This document shows, piece by piece, positions 33,070 through 41,434 of a stretch of 64,000 nt of DNA. This DNA is from Knoellia subterranea KCTC 19937. GTDB lineage: Bacteria > Actinomycetota > Actinomycetes > Actinomycetales > Dermatophilaceae. The position numbers and the translations under genes are program-made. Under the pieces are notes generated by a model. It searched no databases and was not told the DNA's origin. It worked only from the letters and a program-made list of their open reading frames with translations. Where the stretch lies: the NCBI RefSeq assembly GCF_000768685.1, contig NZ_AVPK01000005.1, positions 62,001-126,000 on the forward strand, written 5' to 3'. The stretch's first letter is position 1. Each line of letters opens with the position of its first letter.

Positions 33070-34032
33070 TCAGAGTCGGCGCAGGCGAATGTTCGTCACA
33101 GCGTGGTCCGCACCCTTGGTGAGCACGAGCGTGGCCCGGTCGCGCGTCGGCAGGACGTTGCGCAGCAGGTTGGGCTCGTTGATCCGCTGCCAGATCCCTG
33201 CCGCGGTCTCGCGGGCCTCGGCGTCGGTCAGGGCCGCATAGCGGTGGAAGTACGAGTCGGGATCGGCGAAGGCGGTCTCACGCAGGCGCAGGAAGCGCTC
33301 GACGTACCACGCGCGCAGCTGCTCGACCGGGGCGTCGACATAGACCGAGAAGTCGAAGTAGTCCGACAGCACCTGGCGGGTCCGCAACGGGTCGGTCCGC
33401 ACCGTCGCCGGCTGGAGGACGTTGAGCCCCTCGACGATCAGCACATCCGGCTGGTCCACGACGATCTCCTCGCCGGGAACGATGTCGTACGTGAGGTGCG
33501 AGTACACCGGAGCCGACACACGCGGCATACCGGACTTCACGTCCGCAACGAAACGCAAGAGCGCGCGGCGGTCGTACGACTCGGGAAAACCCTTGCGCTG
33601 CAACAGTCCTCGCGCCTCGAGGTCTGCGTTGGGGCGCAGGAATCCGTCGGTCGTGATGAGGTCGACCCGAGGGGTCTGGGGCCAGCGGCGCAGCAGTTCT
33701 CGCAGGACGCGGGCGGTTGTCGACTTGCCCACGGCCACCGATCCGGCGATGCCGATGACGAAGGGAACCTTGGCCGGGCGGTCGCCGAGGAAGTCCGTGG
33801 TGACCCGGTGCAGACCCGCAGTGGCATTGACATAGAAGGCGAGGAGGCGGGACAGCGGGAGGTAGACCTCCTCGACCTCCTTCATGTCGACCCGGTCGCC
33901 GAGACCCCGCACCCGCGCGACCTCGTCGGGCATCAGCGTCAGCGGGTGGTTCTCGCGTCGGGCGGCCCAATCGGCACGGGTGAAGTCGACATAGGGCGAC
34001 GGCACGTCGAGTGAGGCAGACACGCGCGCCAT
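33070..34032 (-). CDS. coaA: Type I pantothenate kinase
   Basis: CoaA phosphorylates pantothenate, the controlled step of coenzyme A synthesis. The 320-residue protein has Walker [19 protein letters not shown] (near residue 95), [28 protein letters not shown] and [18 protein letters not shown], all diagnostic for the type I enzyme. The C-terminal [19 protein letters not shown] is also typical. It is divergent from glmS with about 90 bp between starts. One CGGCATAC word lies in the coding sequence. Confidence 0.96.
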   Translation of the reverse strand: MARVSASLDVPSPYVDFTRADWAARRENHPLTLMPDEVARVRGLGDRVDMKEVEEVYLPLSRLLAFYVNATAGLHRVTTDFLGDRPAKVPFVIGIAGSVAVGKSTTARVLRELLRRWPQTPRVDLITTDGFLRPNADLEARGLLQRKGFPESYDRRALLRFVADVKSGMPRVSAPVYSHLTYDIVPGEEIVVDQPDVLIVEGLNVLQPATVRTDPLRTRQVLSDYFDFSVYVDAPVEQLRAWYVERFLRLRETAFADPDSYFHRYAALTDAEARETAAGIWQRINEPNLLRNVLPTRDRATLVLTKGADHAVTNIRLRRL

Positions 34033-34120
34033 TGTGACTCACCCGGGCGTTCTGGGGGTGCTGAAGCGGCGGGCTCCGCATGGTTCGGGTTGGGTCCGGG
34101 GAGCCATTAGTCTTGCCGAC

Positions 34121-35980
34121 ATGTGTGGAATCGTGGGATATGTCGGCAGCGCCAACGGTGAGCGCGCCGAGGCCGTGGTCATGGAGGGTCTGGCCCGCCT
34201 CGAGTACCGCGGCTACGACTCCGCCGGCATCGCGCTCGTGACCGTTGACGGCGTCGAGTCCGAGAAGCGTGCGGGGAAGCTCGAGAACCTCCGGGGCGCC
34301 CTCGAGTCGCACCCGCTCGACGCGTCGCGCACGGCGATCGGCCACACCCGCTGGGCCACGCACGGCGGCCCGACGGATGGCAACGCCCACCCGCACTTGG
34401 GTGGCACGGACGACAAGCTCGCGCTCATCCACAACGGCATCATCGAGAACTTCCACTCGCTCAAGAAGGAGCTCCTCGCGGAGGGGGTCGGCTTCGCGAG
34501 CGAGACCGACACCGAGGTCGCGGCCAAGCTCGTCGGGCGCGCGTTCGACGAGACCGGCGACCTCACGACGGCCATGCAGCAGGTCGTGAACCGCCTCGAG
34601 GGCGCCTTCACCCTCCTCGCCGTCCACGCCGACCAGCCCGGTGTCGTCGTCGGTGCCCGCCGCAACAGCCCGCTCGTCGTTGGTCTGGGCGAGGGCGAGA
34701 ACTTCCTCGGCTCCGACGTCGCCGCCTTCATCGGCTACACCCGCAAGGCGCTCGAGCTCGGTCAGGACCAGATCGTCACGATCACGGCCGAGGGTCACCA
34801 GGTCATCGGCTTCGACGGCACGCCCGCCGAGGGCAAGGCCTACGACGTCACGTGGGACGCCGCGGCTGCCGAGAAGGGCGGCTACGCGACCTTCATGGAG
34901 AAGGAGATCTTCGACCAGCCGCACGCGGTCGGCGACACGCTCCTCGGCCGGACCAAGGACGACGGTGAGCTCGTCCTCGACGAGCTGCGGATCAGCGAGG
35001 AGCAGCTCAAGAACGTCGACCGCATCACCGTCGTGGCCTGTGGCACGGCGGCCTACGCGGGCATGGTCGCGAAGTACGCCATCGAGCACTGGACCCGCAT
35101 CCCGGTCGAGGTGTCGTTGGCCCACGAGTTCCGCTACAGCGACCCGATCGTCAACGAGCGCAGCCTGGTCGTGAGCATCAGCCAGTCTGGCGAGACGATG
35201 GACACGCTCATGGCCGTCAAGCACGCCCGCGAGCTCGGCGCCCTCACCCTCTCGATCTGCAACACGCACGGTTCGACGATCCCGCGCGAGTCCGACGCCG
35301 TGCTCTACACCCACGCCGGCCCCGAGATCGCGGTTGCGTCGACCAAGGCGTTCCTCGCGCAGATCACCGCCTGCTACCTCCTCGGCCTCTATCTCGCCCA
35401 GCTCCGCGGTGGCACCTACGCCGACGACGCCAAGGCGGTCATGCAGGAGCTCCACGAGGTGCCCGGCAAGATCGAGGCGCTCCTCGGCACGATGGACCGG
35501 GTCAAGGAGATCGCCCGCTTCATGGCCGACACCCGCTCGGTGCTCTTCCTCGGCCGCAACGTCGGCTTCCCCATCGCCATGGAGGGCGCGCTCAAGCTCA
35601 AGGAGCTCGCCTACATCCACGCCGAGGGCTTCGCCGCGGGCGAGCTCAAGCACGGCCCCATCGCCCTCATCGACGCGGGCCAGCCGGTCTTCATCGTCGT
35701 GCCGGGACCGGACACCCCGCACGAGCTGCACAAGAAGGTCGTCTCCAACATCCAGGAGATCCGGGCCCGCGGTGCGCGCACGATCGTCATCGCCCAAGAG
35801 GGCGACGAGGACGTCGTGCCGTTCGCCGACGAGGTGATCCGCGTGCCTCGGACGTCGCCGCTTCTCCAGCCGCTGCTCACGGTCGTGCCGCTCCAGGTCT
35901 TCGCGCTGCACCTGTCCACCGCCAAGGGCCTCGACGTCGACCAGCCCCGGAACCTCGCCAAGTCCGTCACCGTCGAGTGA
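34121..35980 (+). CDS. glmS: Glutamine-fructose-6-phosphate aminotransferase (isomerizing)
   Basis: GlmS makes glucosamine-6-phosphate from fructose-6-phosphate and glutamine, the first step toward UDP-GlcNAc. After removal of Met, Cys2 of MCGIVGYVG is the glutaminase nucleophile. Two SIS domains follow (VACGTAAYAGMVAKYAIE, SISQSGETMDT and later FLGRNVGFPIAMEGALKLKE, GELKHGPIALID). It ends with KSVTVE, the usual C-terminal tail. The length of 619 is standard. TAGTCT lies seven bases before ATG (leaderless). No glmS ribozyme is visible, as expected outside Firmicutes. Confidence 0.97.
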   Translation: MCGIVGYVGSANGERAEAVVMEGLARLEYRGYDSAGIALVTVDGVESEKRAGKLENLRGALESHPLDASRTAIGHTRWATHGGPTDGNAHPHLGGTDDKLALIHNGIIENFHSLKKELLAEGVGFASETDTEVAAKLVGRAFDETGDLTTAMQQVVNRLEGAFTLLAVHADQPGVVVGARRNSPLVVGLGEGENFLGSDVAAFIGYTRKALELGQDQIVTITAEGHQVIGFDGTPAEGKAYDVTWDAAAAEKGGYATFMEKEIFDQPHAVGDTLLGRTKDDGELVLDELRISEEQLKNVDRITVVACGTAAYAGMVAKYAIEHWTRIPVEVSLAHEFRYSDPIVNERSLVVSISQSGETMDTLMAVKHARELGALTLSICNTHGSTIPRESDAVLYTHAGPEIAVASTKAFLAQITACYLLGLYLAQLRGGTYADDAKAVMQELHEVPGKIEALLGTMDRVKEIARFMADTRSVLFLGRNVGFPIAMEGALKLKELAYIHAEGFAAGELKHGPIALIDAGQPVFIVVPGPDTPHELHKKVVSNIQEIRARGARTIVIAQEGDEDVVPFADEVIRVPRTSPLLQPLLTVVPLQVFALHLSTAKGLDVDQPRNLAKSVTVE

Positions 35981-36010
35981 GGCTGACTCGGTGAGGCGCG
36001 GGGCGCAGCG

Positions 36011-36361
36011 ATGATCGTCGGCACGGGCATCGACGTCGTCGACATCCCGCGGTTCGCCGAGACCCTCGAGCGCACGCCCGGCCTGCTGACCCGGCTCTTC
36101 ACGGAGACGGAGCGGGAGTTGCCGATGCGTTCTCTCGCAGCGCGATTCGCCGCGAAGGAGGCGTTGGCCAAGGCGCTCGGCGCTCCGGCGGGTCTCGCCT
36201 GGACGGACGTCACGGTGGTCCGCGGCGACGACGGGCGCCCGCACATCGTCATGCAGGGCACGGTGCAGGCTCGCGCCGACGAGCTCGGCGTGAAGCACAT
36301 GCACGTGTCGTTGTCGCACGACGCGGGGATCGCCTCCGCCGTCGTCATCGCCGAATCCTGA
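36011..36361 (+). CDS. acpS: Holo-[acyl-carrier-protein] synthase
   Basis: AcpS transfers 4'-phosphopantetheine from CoA to acyl carrier protein. The 116-residue protein has the magnesium and CoA motifs [12 protein letters not shown] at the N-terminus and [12 protein letters not shown] in the middle, with [18 protein letters not shown] at the end. The length is typical. It follows glmS by 30 bp and precedes the nnrE/nnrD start by 31 bp, as in many actinobacteria. Confidence 0.95.
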   Translation: MIVGTGIDVVDIPRFAETLERTPGLLTRLFTETERELPMRSLAARFAAKEALAKALGAPAGLAWTDVTVVRGDDGRPHIVMQGTVQARADELGVKHMHVSLSHDAGIASAVVIAES

Positions 36362-36392
36362 TGCACCTGACCCGCCGACCCGAGGAGTCCCA

Positions 36393-36543
36393 GTGATCGA
36401 GGCGTGGAACCCGGAGGACGTGTATGCCGCCGAGGCGGCTCTCGAGGAGGAGCTCGCCTCGGGTGAGCTCATGGCGCGCGCTGTCGAGGGGCTCGCCGAA
36501 GTCGTCGCGGCGCGGCTCTCGCAGTTGGGTGCCGAGACGGTCG
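36393..36543 (+). pseudogene. nnrE: NAD(P)HX epimerase/dehydratase, 5' part of a split gene
   Basis: A GTG at 36393 preceded by GAGGAG opens a frame whose first 49 residues match the start of bifunctional NnrE/NnrD proteins: a W-x-x-x-x-V-x-x-AE-x-AL pattern (AWNPEDVYAAEAAL), then ELMARAVEGLAEVVAARLSQLGAET. The frame then runs into antisense membrane-protein sequence and has no epimerase features. Joining it at CGGTCG to the piece ending at 2741 gives LGAETVVALVGPGNNGAD without a frame change. The intact gene would be acpS-linked and upstream of alr. Confidence 0.85.
36538..36543. other. Rearrangement or assembly junction 2 (nnrE to prepilin peptidase-like gene)
   Basis: Left of CGGTCG is the 5' part of nnrE on the plus strand; right of it is the 5' part of a membrane-protein gene on the minus strand, cut at about residue 70. 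Both genes run head-on into each other and both lose their 3' parts. The word is the inverse complement of that at junction 1. No mobile element or long repeat is visible here. Confidence 0.75.
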
Positions 36544-36755
36544 ACCACACCGGCAGCCACCCCCACGGCATACGTCTGGCCGATGGCAACCGCGGTGACC
36601 GCAAGCGGCAGGACAAAGGGCACCCAGGAGTGCGTCCGCAGACGGATGTCCGACTCATCCTCATAGCGATAGGCCCGCGAGTCGAGCCACCGCGTCGCCC
36701 ACAGACCGAACAGGACCGAGAGCAAGGCCGCGCCGGCACCAACTCCCAGACTCAT
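36544..36755 (-). pseudogene. Prepilin peptidase-like membrane protein, 5' part only
   Basis: The ATG at 36755 overlaps the pcnA stop (ATGA). About 70 residues are present: a first helix (GAGAALLSVLFGLWATRWLDS), a charged loop (RAYRYEDESDIRLRTHSWVP) and a second helix ending at AVGVAAGVV. The charged loop after the first helix resembles actinobacterial A24 prepilin peptidases, but the catalytic aspartates lie in the missing part, so this is tentative. The rest was removed by junction 2. A Flp-type pilin-like gene lies 4 kb away at 39238. Confidence 0.5.
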
Positions 36756-38242
36756 GACGTGGACTCCTCTTGCTCGGCCCACCACGTCCTCAGACGGTCC
36801 GCCGCGGCTTCCTTGCCGATGGGGCCGTCGTCGAGTCGCACCGAGAGCAGGAACTTGTAGGCGCGACCGAGCGCCGGTCCAGGAGCGATCCCCAGGACCT
36901 CGGCGATCTCGTTGCCGTCGAGCTCGGGTCGCACCGCGGCCAGTTCCTCTTCGGCCAGGAGCTTCTCGATCCGCGCCTCGAGCTCGTCGTAGGTGCGAGA
37001 GAGCCGTTGTGCCTTGCGGGCATTGCGCGTCGTGCAGTCGGCCCGTGTCAGGCGGTGGAGCCGCTGCAACAGCGGTCCGGCATCGGTGACGTACCGGCGC
37101 ACCGCGGAGTCCGTCCACTGCCCATCGCCGTACCCGTGGAAGCGCAGGTGCAGTTCCACGAGGCGCGCGACAGCCTTGACTGTGTCCTTGTCGAAGCGCA
37201 GCGCCCGCAACCGCTTCGCGGTGAGCTTGGCACCGACGACTTCGTGATGGTGGAAGCTCACGCCACCACCACCTTCGAAGCGACGCGTCGCGGGCTTGCC
37301 GATGTCGTGGAGCAACGCCGCCAGACGCAGCCACAGGTCGGGCCCGGGCACCGACTCCTCCGGTCCATCGGCCGGACCTTCGAGGTCGATGGCCTGCTCG
37401 AGGACGATGAGGGAGTGGACGTAGACGTCCTTGTGTCGGTGGTGCTCGTCTACCTCCAGTTGGAGGGCCGGAAGCTCGGGAAGCACGTATGCCGCGAGCC
37501 CGCTTTCGGTGAGGAGCTCCAGTCCCGCTCGGGGATGGTTCGCGAGGATGAGCTTGACGAGCTCGTCGCGGATCCGCTCGGCCGAGACGATCTCGAGGCT
37601 CCCCGCCATCTCACGCAGGGCGGCGAGGACCTCGGGTGCGGGCACGAACCCGAGTTGAGCCACGAAGCGGACCGCTCGCATCATCCGAAGTGGGTCGTCG
37701 CCGAAGCTCACCTCAGGAGTCGACGGGGTCCTCAGCACACGGTCACGGAGGTCGCCGAGGCCGCCGTGCGGATCGACGAACTCCAGTGAGGGCAGGCGCA
37801 GCGCCATGGCGTTGATGGTGAAGTCACGCCGGACCAAGTCCTCCTCGAGGGAGTCACCGAAAGCCACGACCGGTTTGCGGGTCACTCCGTCGTAGGCGTC
37901 GGCCCGGTACGTCGTCACTTCGACAACGGTCTCGGTCCCACCCTCGCGTCGACGTGCGCCGATCGTTCCGAAGTCCCGACCCATGTCCCAGGTCGCTGTG
38001 CCCCACTCGCGCAGGATCGCCTCGGTCTCGTCGGGCGAGGCTGACGTCGTGAAGTCGAGGTCTGGGGGCGTCCGCCCGAGGAACGCGTCGCGCACCGGTC
38101 CACCCACCAGGGCCAGCTCGTGTCCCGCCGCGGCGAAACGGGTCCCCAGATCGGTGAGGAGCGGAAGCACCGGCACGAGTTCGGCGACGGCACGCTGCAT
38201 CTGGGCCGCGGTCGGCGAAGGGGTCTGGGACTCGGGTGACAC
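36752..38242 (-). CDS. CCA tRNA nucleotidyltransferase (HD-domain type)
   Basis: It adds or repairs the 3' CCA of tRNAs; the tRNA in this window lacks an encoded CCA. The 496-residue protein has the nucleotidyltransferase motif ALVGGPVRDAFLGRTPPDLDF (near residue 40), RRDFTINAMAL, the ERIRDEL helix, and an HD domain (LLHDIGKPATRRF) for phosphohydrolase activity. The GTG at 38242 was chosen because a TACCCT box lies eight bases upstream and the homologous region begins soon after. It is translationally coupled to the truncated downstream gene. Confidence 0.93.
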   Translation of the reverse strand: MSPESQTPSPTAAQMQRAVAELVPVLPLLTDLGTRFAAAGHELALVGGPVRDAFLGRTPPDLDFTTSASPDETEAILREWGTATWDMGRDFGTIGARRREGGTETVVEVTTYRADAYDGVTRKPVVAFGDSLEEDLVRRDFTINAMALRLPSLEFVDPHGGLGDLRDRVLRTPSTPEVSFGDDPLRMMRAVRFVAQLGFVPAPEVLAALREMAGSLEIVSAERIRDELVKLILANHPRAGLELLTESGLAAYVLPELPALQLEVDEHHRHKDVYVHSLIVLEQAIDLEGPADGPEESVPGPDLWLRLAALLHDIGKPATRRFEGGGGVSFHHHEVVGAKLTAKRLRALRFDKDTVKAVARLVELHLRFHGYGDGQWTDSAVRRYVTDAGPLLQRLHRLTRADCTTRNARKAQRLSRTYDELEARIEKLLAEEELAAVRPELDGNEIAEVLGIAPGPALGRAYKFLLSVRLDDGPIGKEAAADRLRTWWAEQEESTS

Positions 38243-38285
38243 GAGGACCAAGGGTAGTGGGAGCGACGCAGTCAGTCGGACGCGC

Positions 38286-38639
38286 TCAGACCTGGGCCCG
38301 GTCCACCCGCTGGCCGCCGAGTCGAGCCACGGCGGCCGCAGCCGCGCCACCCACGAGGAGGCACAGGATCCAGGAGATGAGGTAGCGCCCCTCGAGAGGA
38401 CTGGCACCCGTAGCGGTGAACGACATGATCGTCGTGAAGGTCACGGCGACGGCGACCAGGCCACCCCCGAACAGCGCTTGCCCCCAATCGACCGGACGGC
38501 CCCAGACCGCGAGAACGGCGCCCCCGACGACACAGCCCACGGGGATGGTGATGATCGGGAGGAGGAGGGCGAGCCGTGACAGGCCGAGCCCGACGAGCAC
38601 GGCGGTGAGGACAGCGACGCCAACCGCACGAGCACTCAC
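38286..38639 (-). CDS. Small four-helix membrane protein
   Basis: This 117-residue protein has four hydrophobic helices (GVAVLTAVLVGLGLSRLALLL, IPVGCVVGGAVLAVW, ALFGGGLVAVAVTFTTIM, LISWILCLLVGGAAAAAVA). Its start overlaps the lipoprotein stop (38636-38639), so the two are coupled. I do not recognise a family. It is the last gene of a three-gene minus-strand cluster placed between pcnA and the NUDIX gene. Confidence 0.7.
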   Translation of the reverse strand: MSARAVGVAVLTAVLVGLGLSRLALLLPIITIPVGCVVGGAVLAVWGRPVDWGQALFGGGLVAVAVTFTTIMSFTATGASPLEGRYLISWILCLLVGGAAAAAVARLGGQRVDRAQV

Positions 38640-39169
38640 GAGTTCTTCTTCTCGTAGGAGAGACTCTCGACGATGTGCGCCACGGTCGAATCCTCGAGGG
38701 AGGAGCCCGTGATCGACACGGCCGAGGTGCGGGGGTAGGGGTACTGCCCGGCAATGAGCCAGACGCCCTTCTTTGCCGTCCCTGCGTCCGAGAAGGTGAA
38801 GTCGCTGCGAACCGCCGTATCAGCCCCCTTGACGTCGACCTTCGTCGCGCCACCCCCGTCGTAGTTCTCGAGGCCAACCATGGCCGGGAGGTCGAGTCTG
38901 CTGAGTGCGGCCGATGCGGTGGGGTCCTCGCTGAACTCCCCCGCGACCTGGAGCTCGACACCGTCCCCGACGAAGCGCTTGGTCCACTTCTCGCCCGTGG
39001 GCGCTTCCTCGGTCCAGTCCGACGGCCGCTCGAGCGTGAGCTGGCCCACGGTGACCTTGGTCCACCCGTCCGCGGAGCCCGTCGAGTCGTCCGACCCGCC
39101 TCCCGCGCAGGACGTGGTGGCGAACGCCACCAGCGTGGCCACAGCGGCGCCCAGTGCCCTGCCCTTCAT
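38636..39169 (-). CDS. Secreted lipoprotein, unknown function
   Basis: This 177-residue protein has a lipoprotein signal peptide (MKGRALGAAVATLVAFATTSC, lipobox TTSC) and a Gly/Ser/Asp linker. The outer domain has alternating strands (WTKVTVGQLTLERPSDWTEE, VELQVAGEFSED, GVWLIAGQYPYPRTSAVSITG) that look like a LpqN/PsbP-type fold. The ATG at 39169 is chosen because the longer open frame has no signal peptide. It lies between the pilin-like gene and a small membrane protein, so an envelope-assembly role is possible. Confidence 0.75.
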   Translation of the reverse strand: MKGRALGAAVATLVAFATTSCAGGGSDDSTGSADGWTKVTVGQLTLERPSDWTEEAPTGEKWTKRFVGDGVELQVAGEFSEDPTASAALSRLDLPAMVGLENYDGGGATKVDVKGADTAVRSDFTFSDAGTAKKGVWLIAGQYPYPRTSAVSITGSSLEDSTVAHIVESLSYEKKNS

Positions 39170-39237
39170 CCGTCGTCCTCCCTGTCGTGTGGTGCGCACT
39201 CGCACGACGCCCCGTCGTCTGTCGCGCTGCGTCTCGA

Positions 39238-40722
39238 TCATGACACGCACTCGGTGTAGTCGAGGACGGGCCTCGTGCCATCGGGTCGCGGCGCACCGAG
39301 GTAGGTCGCTTCGGTCGCCGTGGTCTCGGAGTTCTCCATCGAGAAGTCGACGCCGAAGGCGAGTCCGAACTTCACGTTGAGGGCAAATCCCTCGACATCA
39401 CTCACGTGGTCATAGGCGATCGTGCTGCTCGTGGCGTTGTTGTGCAGGAGCATCGCGAAGGGATCGTTCGGATCGGCCTGGGACGGGTCGACCATGTTGA
39501 GCTTGATGAGGCCGGGGTAGGCGAAGTCACCGTCGCCGCCCATCCAGTCCTGGACGATCTGTTGCGACGCCGAGTCGTCCGGGTCGATCGCCAGTGTCGT
39601 CTCGGTGACGACGACGTCGCCGTCCGTCGTGGTGTCGGTGACGCTGCCGCCCCCGCTGTTCTGGTTCTTGCCCTGGCCCTGGTTCACCTCACCCTCGGCA
39701 CCGGCGCCGCCGCTGGAGTCGACCTGGCTGGTGGACACGATCTGGACTTCGATGATGTTCCCGTCGGCGTCCTTCTTGATCGAGTAGGACATGCCGACCA
39801 TCGAGCCGACGCCGCCGGTTGCGAGCCCGATCTGACCCGTGACCTCGGAGTTGAGACTCATGTCCGTGACGTAGGTCCGCGTGTCGTCGGAGGGGTCGTC
39901 GGGGGTGTTGTTGTTGTCGTTGGTGACCGTCCAGTGAGCGTCGCCCGAGATCGACCCCGCCACTCCCTGCTGGGTGAGTTCGGCCTGGGTCAGGGGTGTC
40001 GTGCCGGACGTGAGCGAGATGCCGAGGTCTGCCGACACCTCGCCCGTGAGCGCGATGCCACCGAAGGTCGTGGACGGCACGGGGGGCGGCTCAGCACCGG
40101 TGGTGGGCCGCGGGATACACATGCCGGTGGGGCCGCAGACGGGGTGAGTCATCGACCACTGGTCCATCAGGTAGTCGTCGAGCTGTTCGCGGAATTCGTC
40201 GGCCTGTTCCTGGCTCTCGAAGGTCCAGGTGCTGCCGTAATCGAACTTCAGACCCCCACCGAAGTCGACGCTGGCATTGGCCTCGAGCTCGCCGTAGGCC
40301 GCATCGGCGCCGAACCCACCCGTCGCACCGATCTCCGACCCGTTCGTCGCCATCATGGTGACGGTGCCGTCGCTGTACTCCGTGACGACGAATCCGGCGT
40401 TCTCACCGATCTCGATGAAGCCGATCTTGATGACCGAGCTGTACTCGTCGCCGGTCTCGTGGATCTTGCACTTCTCCGGCTCGAACTCCTGATCCGGATC
40501 GCCCGTCTCCGTCTCGCCATCGTCGCCCCCACCACTGCAGGAGGCATCCAGGTTGAAGACGTCAGCGACGGCCCGGCACACGTGCCCCCGAACGTCGGCG
40601 GCTGGTGATGAGATGGCCACGGCGATGAGCCCGACCACGAGTGCCGCGACGGCAATCATGGCGCCGTACTCCGTGCCGATCGCCCCTCGATCGTGGCGTC
40701 GACGCCCCCGGTCGGGCTGCAT
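39238..40722 (-). CDS. Large Flp/TadE-type pilin-like surface protein
   Basis: This 494-residue protein has a class III prepilin-like N-terminus. DRG13 is followed by AIGTEYGAMIAVAALVVGLIAVAI; cleavage after G13 would leave Glu at mature position +5, as in Flp pilins. The remaining 440 residues are an acidic, Gly/Ser/Thr/Asn-rich, beta-type outer domain with paired cysteines (CRAV...CSGGG, CGPTGMC, final CVS). Flp pilins are normally under 80 residues, so this looks like a minor pilin or adhesin. Base composition is somewhat lower in G+C than its neighbours. Confidence 0.75.
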   Translation of the reverse strand: MQPDRGRRRHDRGAIGTEYGAMIAVAALVVGLIAVAISSPAADVRGHVCRAVADVFNLDASCSGGGDDGETETGDPDQEFEPEKCKIHETGDEYSSVIKIGFIEIGENAGFVVTEYSDGTVTMMATNGSEIGATGGFGADAAYGELEANASVDFGGGLKFDYGSTWTFESQEQADEFREQLDDYLMDQWSMTHPVCGPTGMCIPRPTTGAEPPPVPSTTFGGIALTGEVSADLGISLTSGTTPLTQAELTQQGVAGSISGDAHWTVTNDNNNTPDDPSDDTRTYVTDMSLNSEVTGQIGLATGGVGSMVGMSYSIKKDADGNIIEVQIVSTSQVDSSGGAGAEGEVNQGQGKNQNSGGGSVTDTTTDGDVVVTETTLAIDPDDSASQQIVQDWMGGDGDFAYPGLIKLNMVDPSQADPNDPFAMLLHNNATSSTIAYDHVSDVEGFALNVKFGLAFGVDFSMENSETTATEATYLGAPRPDGTRPVLDYTECVS

Positions 40723-40890
40723 GGGTCCCCCTCTGATTCTGACGATGACCCCGAGAGGTTACGTCGGGGCCCGCGCCCGACGGATGGGTCCCTGGGCCCG
40801 AAACTGCACCCAGACCGTGTGGGCCCCGAGACCTCGCCGTACCCGGCCACGTGCCGGACCACGTCGGGCCACCGTGGTTAGAGTGACCAG

Positions 40891-41373
40891 ATGAGCCATG
40901 CCGCAGCCGAACCGCCCCGGGCCACCCGGCGGCTCGCTGCGGTCGAGGAGCGGTCGGCCGGTGGCGTCGTCGTCGACGTCCACCAGGGTGAGGCCCGCAT
41001 CGCCGTCATCGCGCGACGCAACCGCGCCGGGCGCATCGAGTGGTGCCTGCCCAAGGGTCACATCGAGGGCGCCGAGACCCTCCCGCAAACCGCAGCCCGC
41101 GAGGTCGCGGAAGAGACCGGCATACAGGGTCGTGTCCTCATCGAGCTGGGCACGATCGACTACTGGTTCGCGGTCGGCGACCGGCGGATCCACAAGTTCG
41201 TCCACCACTACCTCCTCGAGGCGATCGGCGGCGATCTCACGATCGAGAACGACCCCGACCACGAGGCGATCGACGTCGCGTGGTTCGCCCTGCGCGACGC
41301 GCACCGGCACCTGACGTTCCCCAACGAACGCCGCATCGCGCGCATCGCCTGGCAGCGGCTCGCCGGGGAGTGA
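40891..41373 (+). CDS. NUDIX hydrolase
   Basis: This 160-residue protein has a complete Nudix box at residues 56-78 (GHIEGAETLPQTAAREVAEETGI, of the form GX5EX7REUXEEXGU). The family hydrolyses nucleoside diphosphate derivatives; this lineage, encoded beside pcnA near the origin, is MutT/Ap4A-like but of unproven substrate. TAGAGT lies six bases before ATG, so the mRNA is likely leaderless. In relatives it is followed by DUF6049 and murJ genes; here the pseudokinase gene follows directly. Confidence 0.93.
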   Translation: MSHAAAEPPRATRRLAAVEERSAGGVVVDVHQGEARIAVIARRNRAGRIEWCLPKGHIEGAETLPQTAAREVAEETGIQGRVLIELGTIDYWFAVGDRRIHKFVHHYLLEAIGGDLTIENDPDHEAIDVAWFALRDAHRHLTFPNERRIARIAWQRLAGE

Positions 41374-41434
41374 ACCCCGCCACGCCCAGCCTCCCCACCT
41401 AGGATGGGCGCCACACGAGCGGAAGGGGCACCCG

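Noticed and set aside
2736-36543. A single simple inversion of 2736-36543 as full explanation
   Set aside because: Inverting the block would repair nnrE/nnrD, but would join the ppx fragment to the prepilin peptidase-like gene and not to its own N-terminus. At least one more break or an assembly error is needed.
33278-36742. An 1154-residue minus-strand frame opposite glmS and acpS
   Set aside because: It is antisense to two certain genes, rich in Arg, Val, Glu and Leu from mirrored codons, and shows no motifs.
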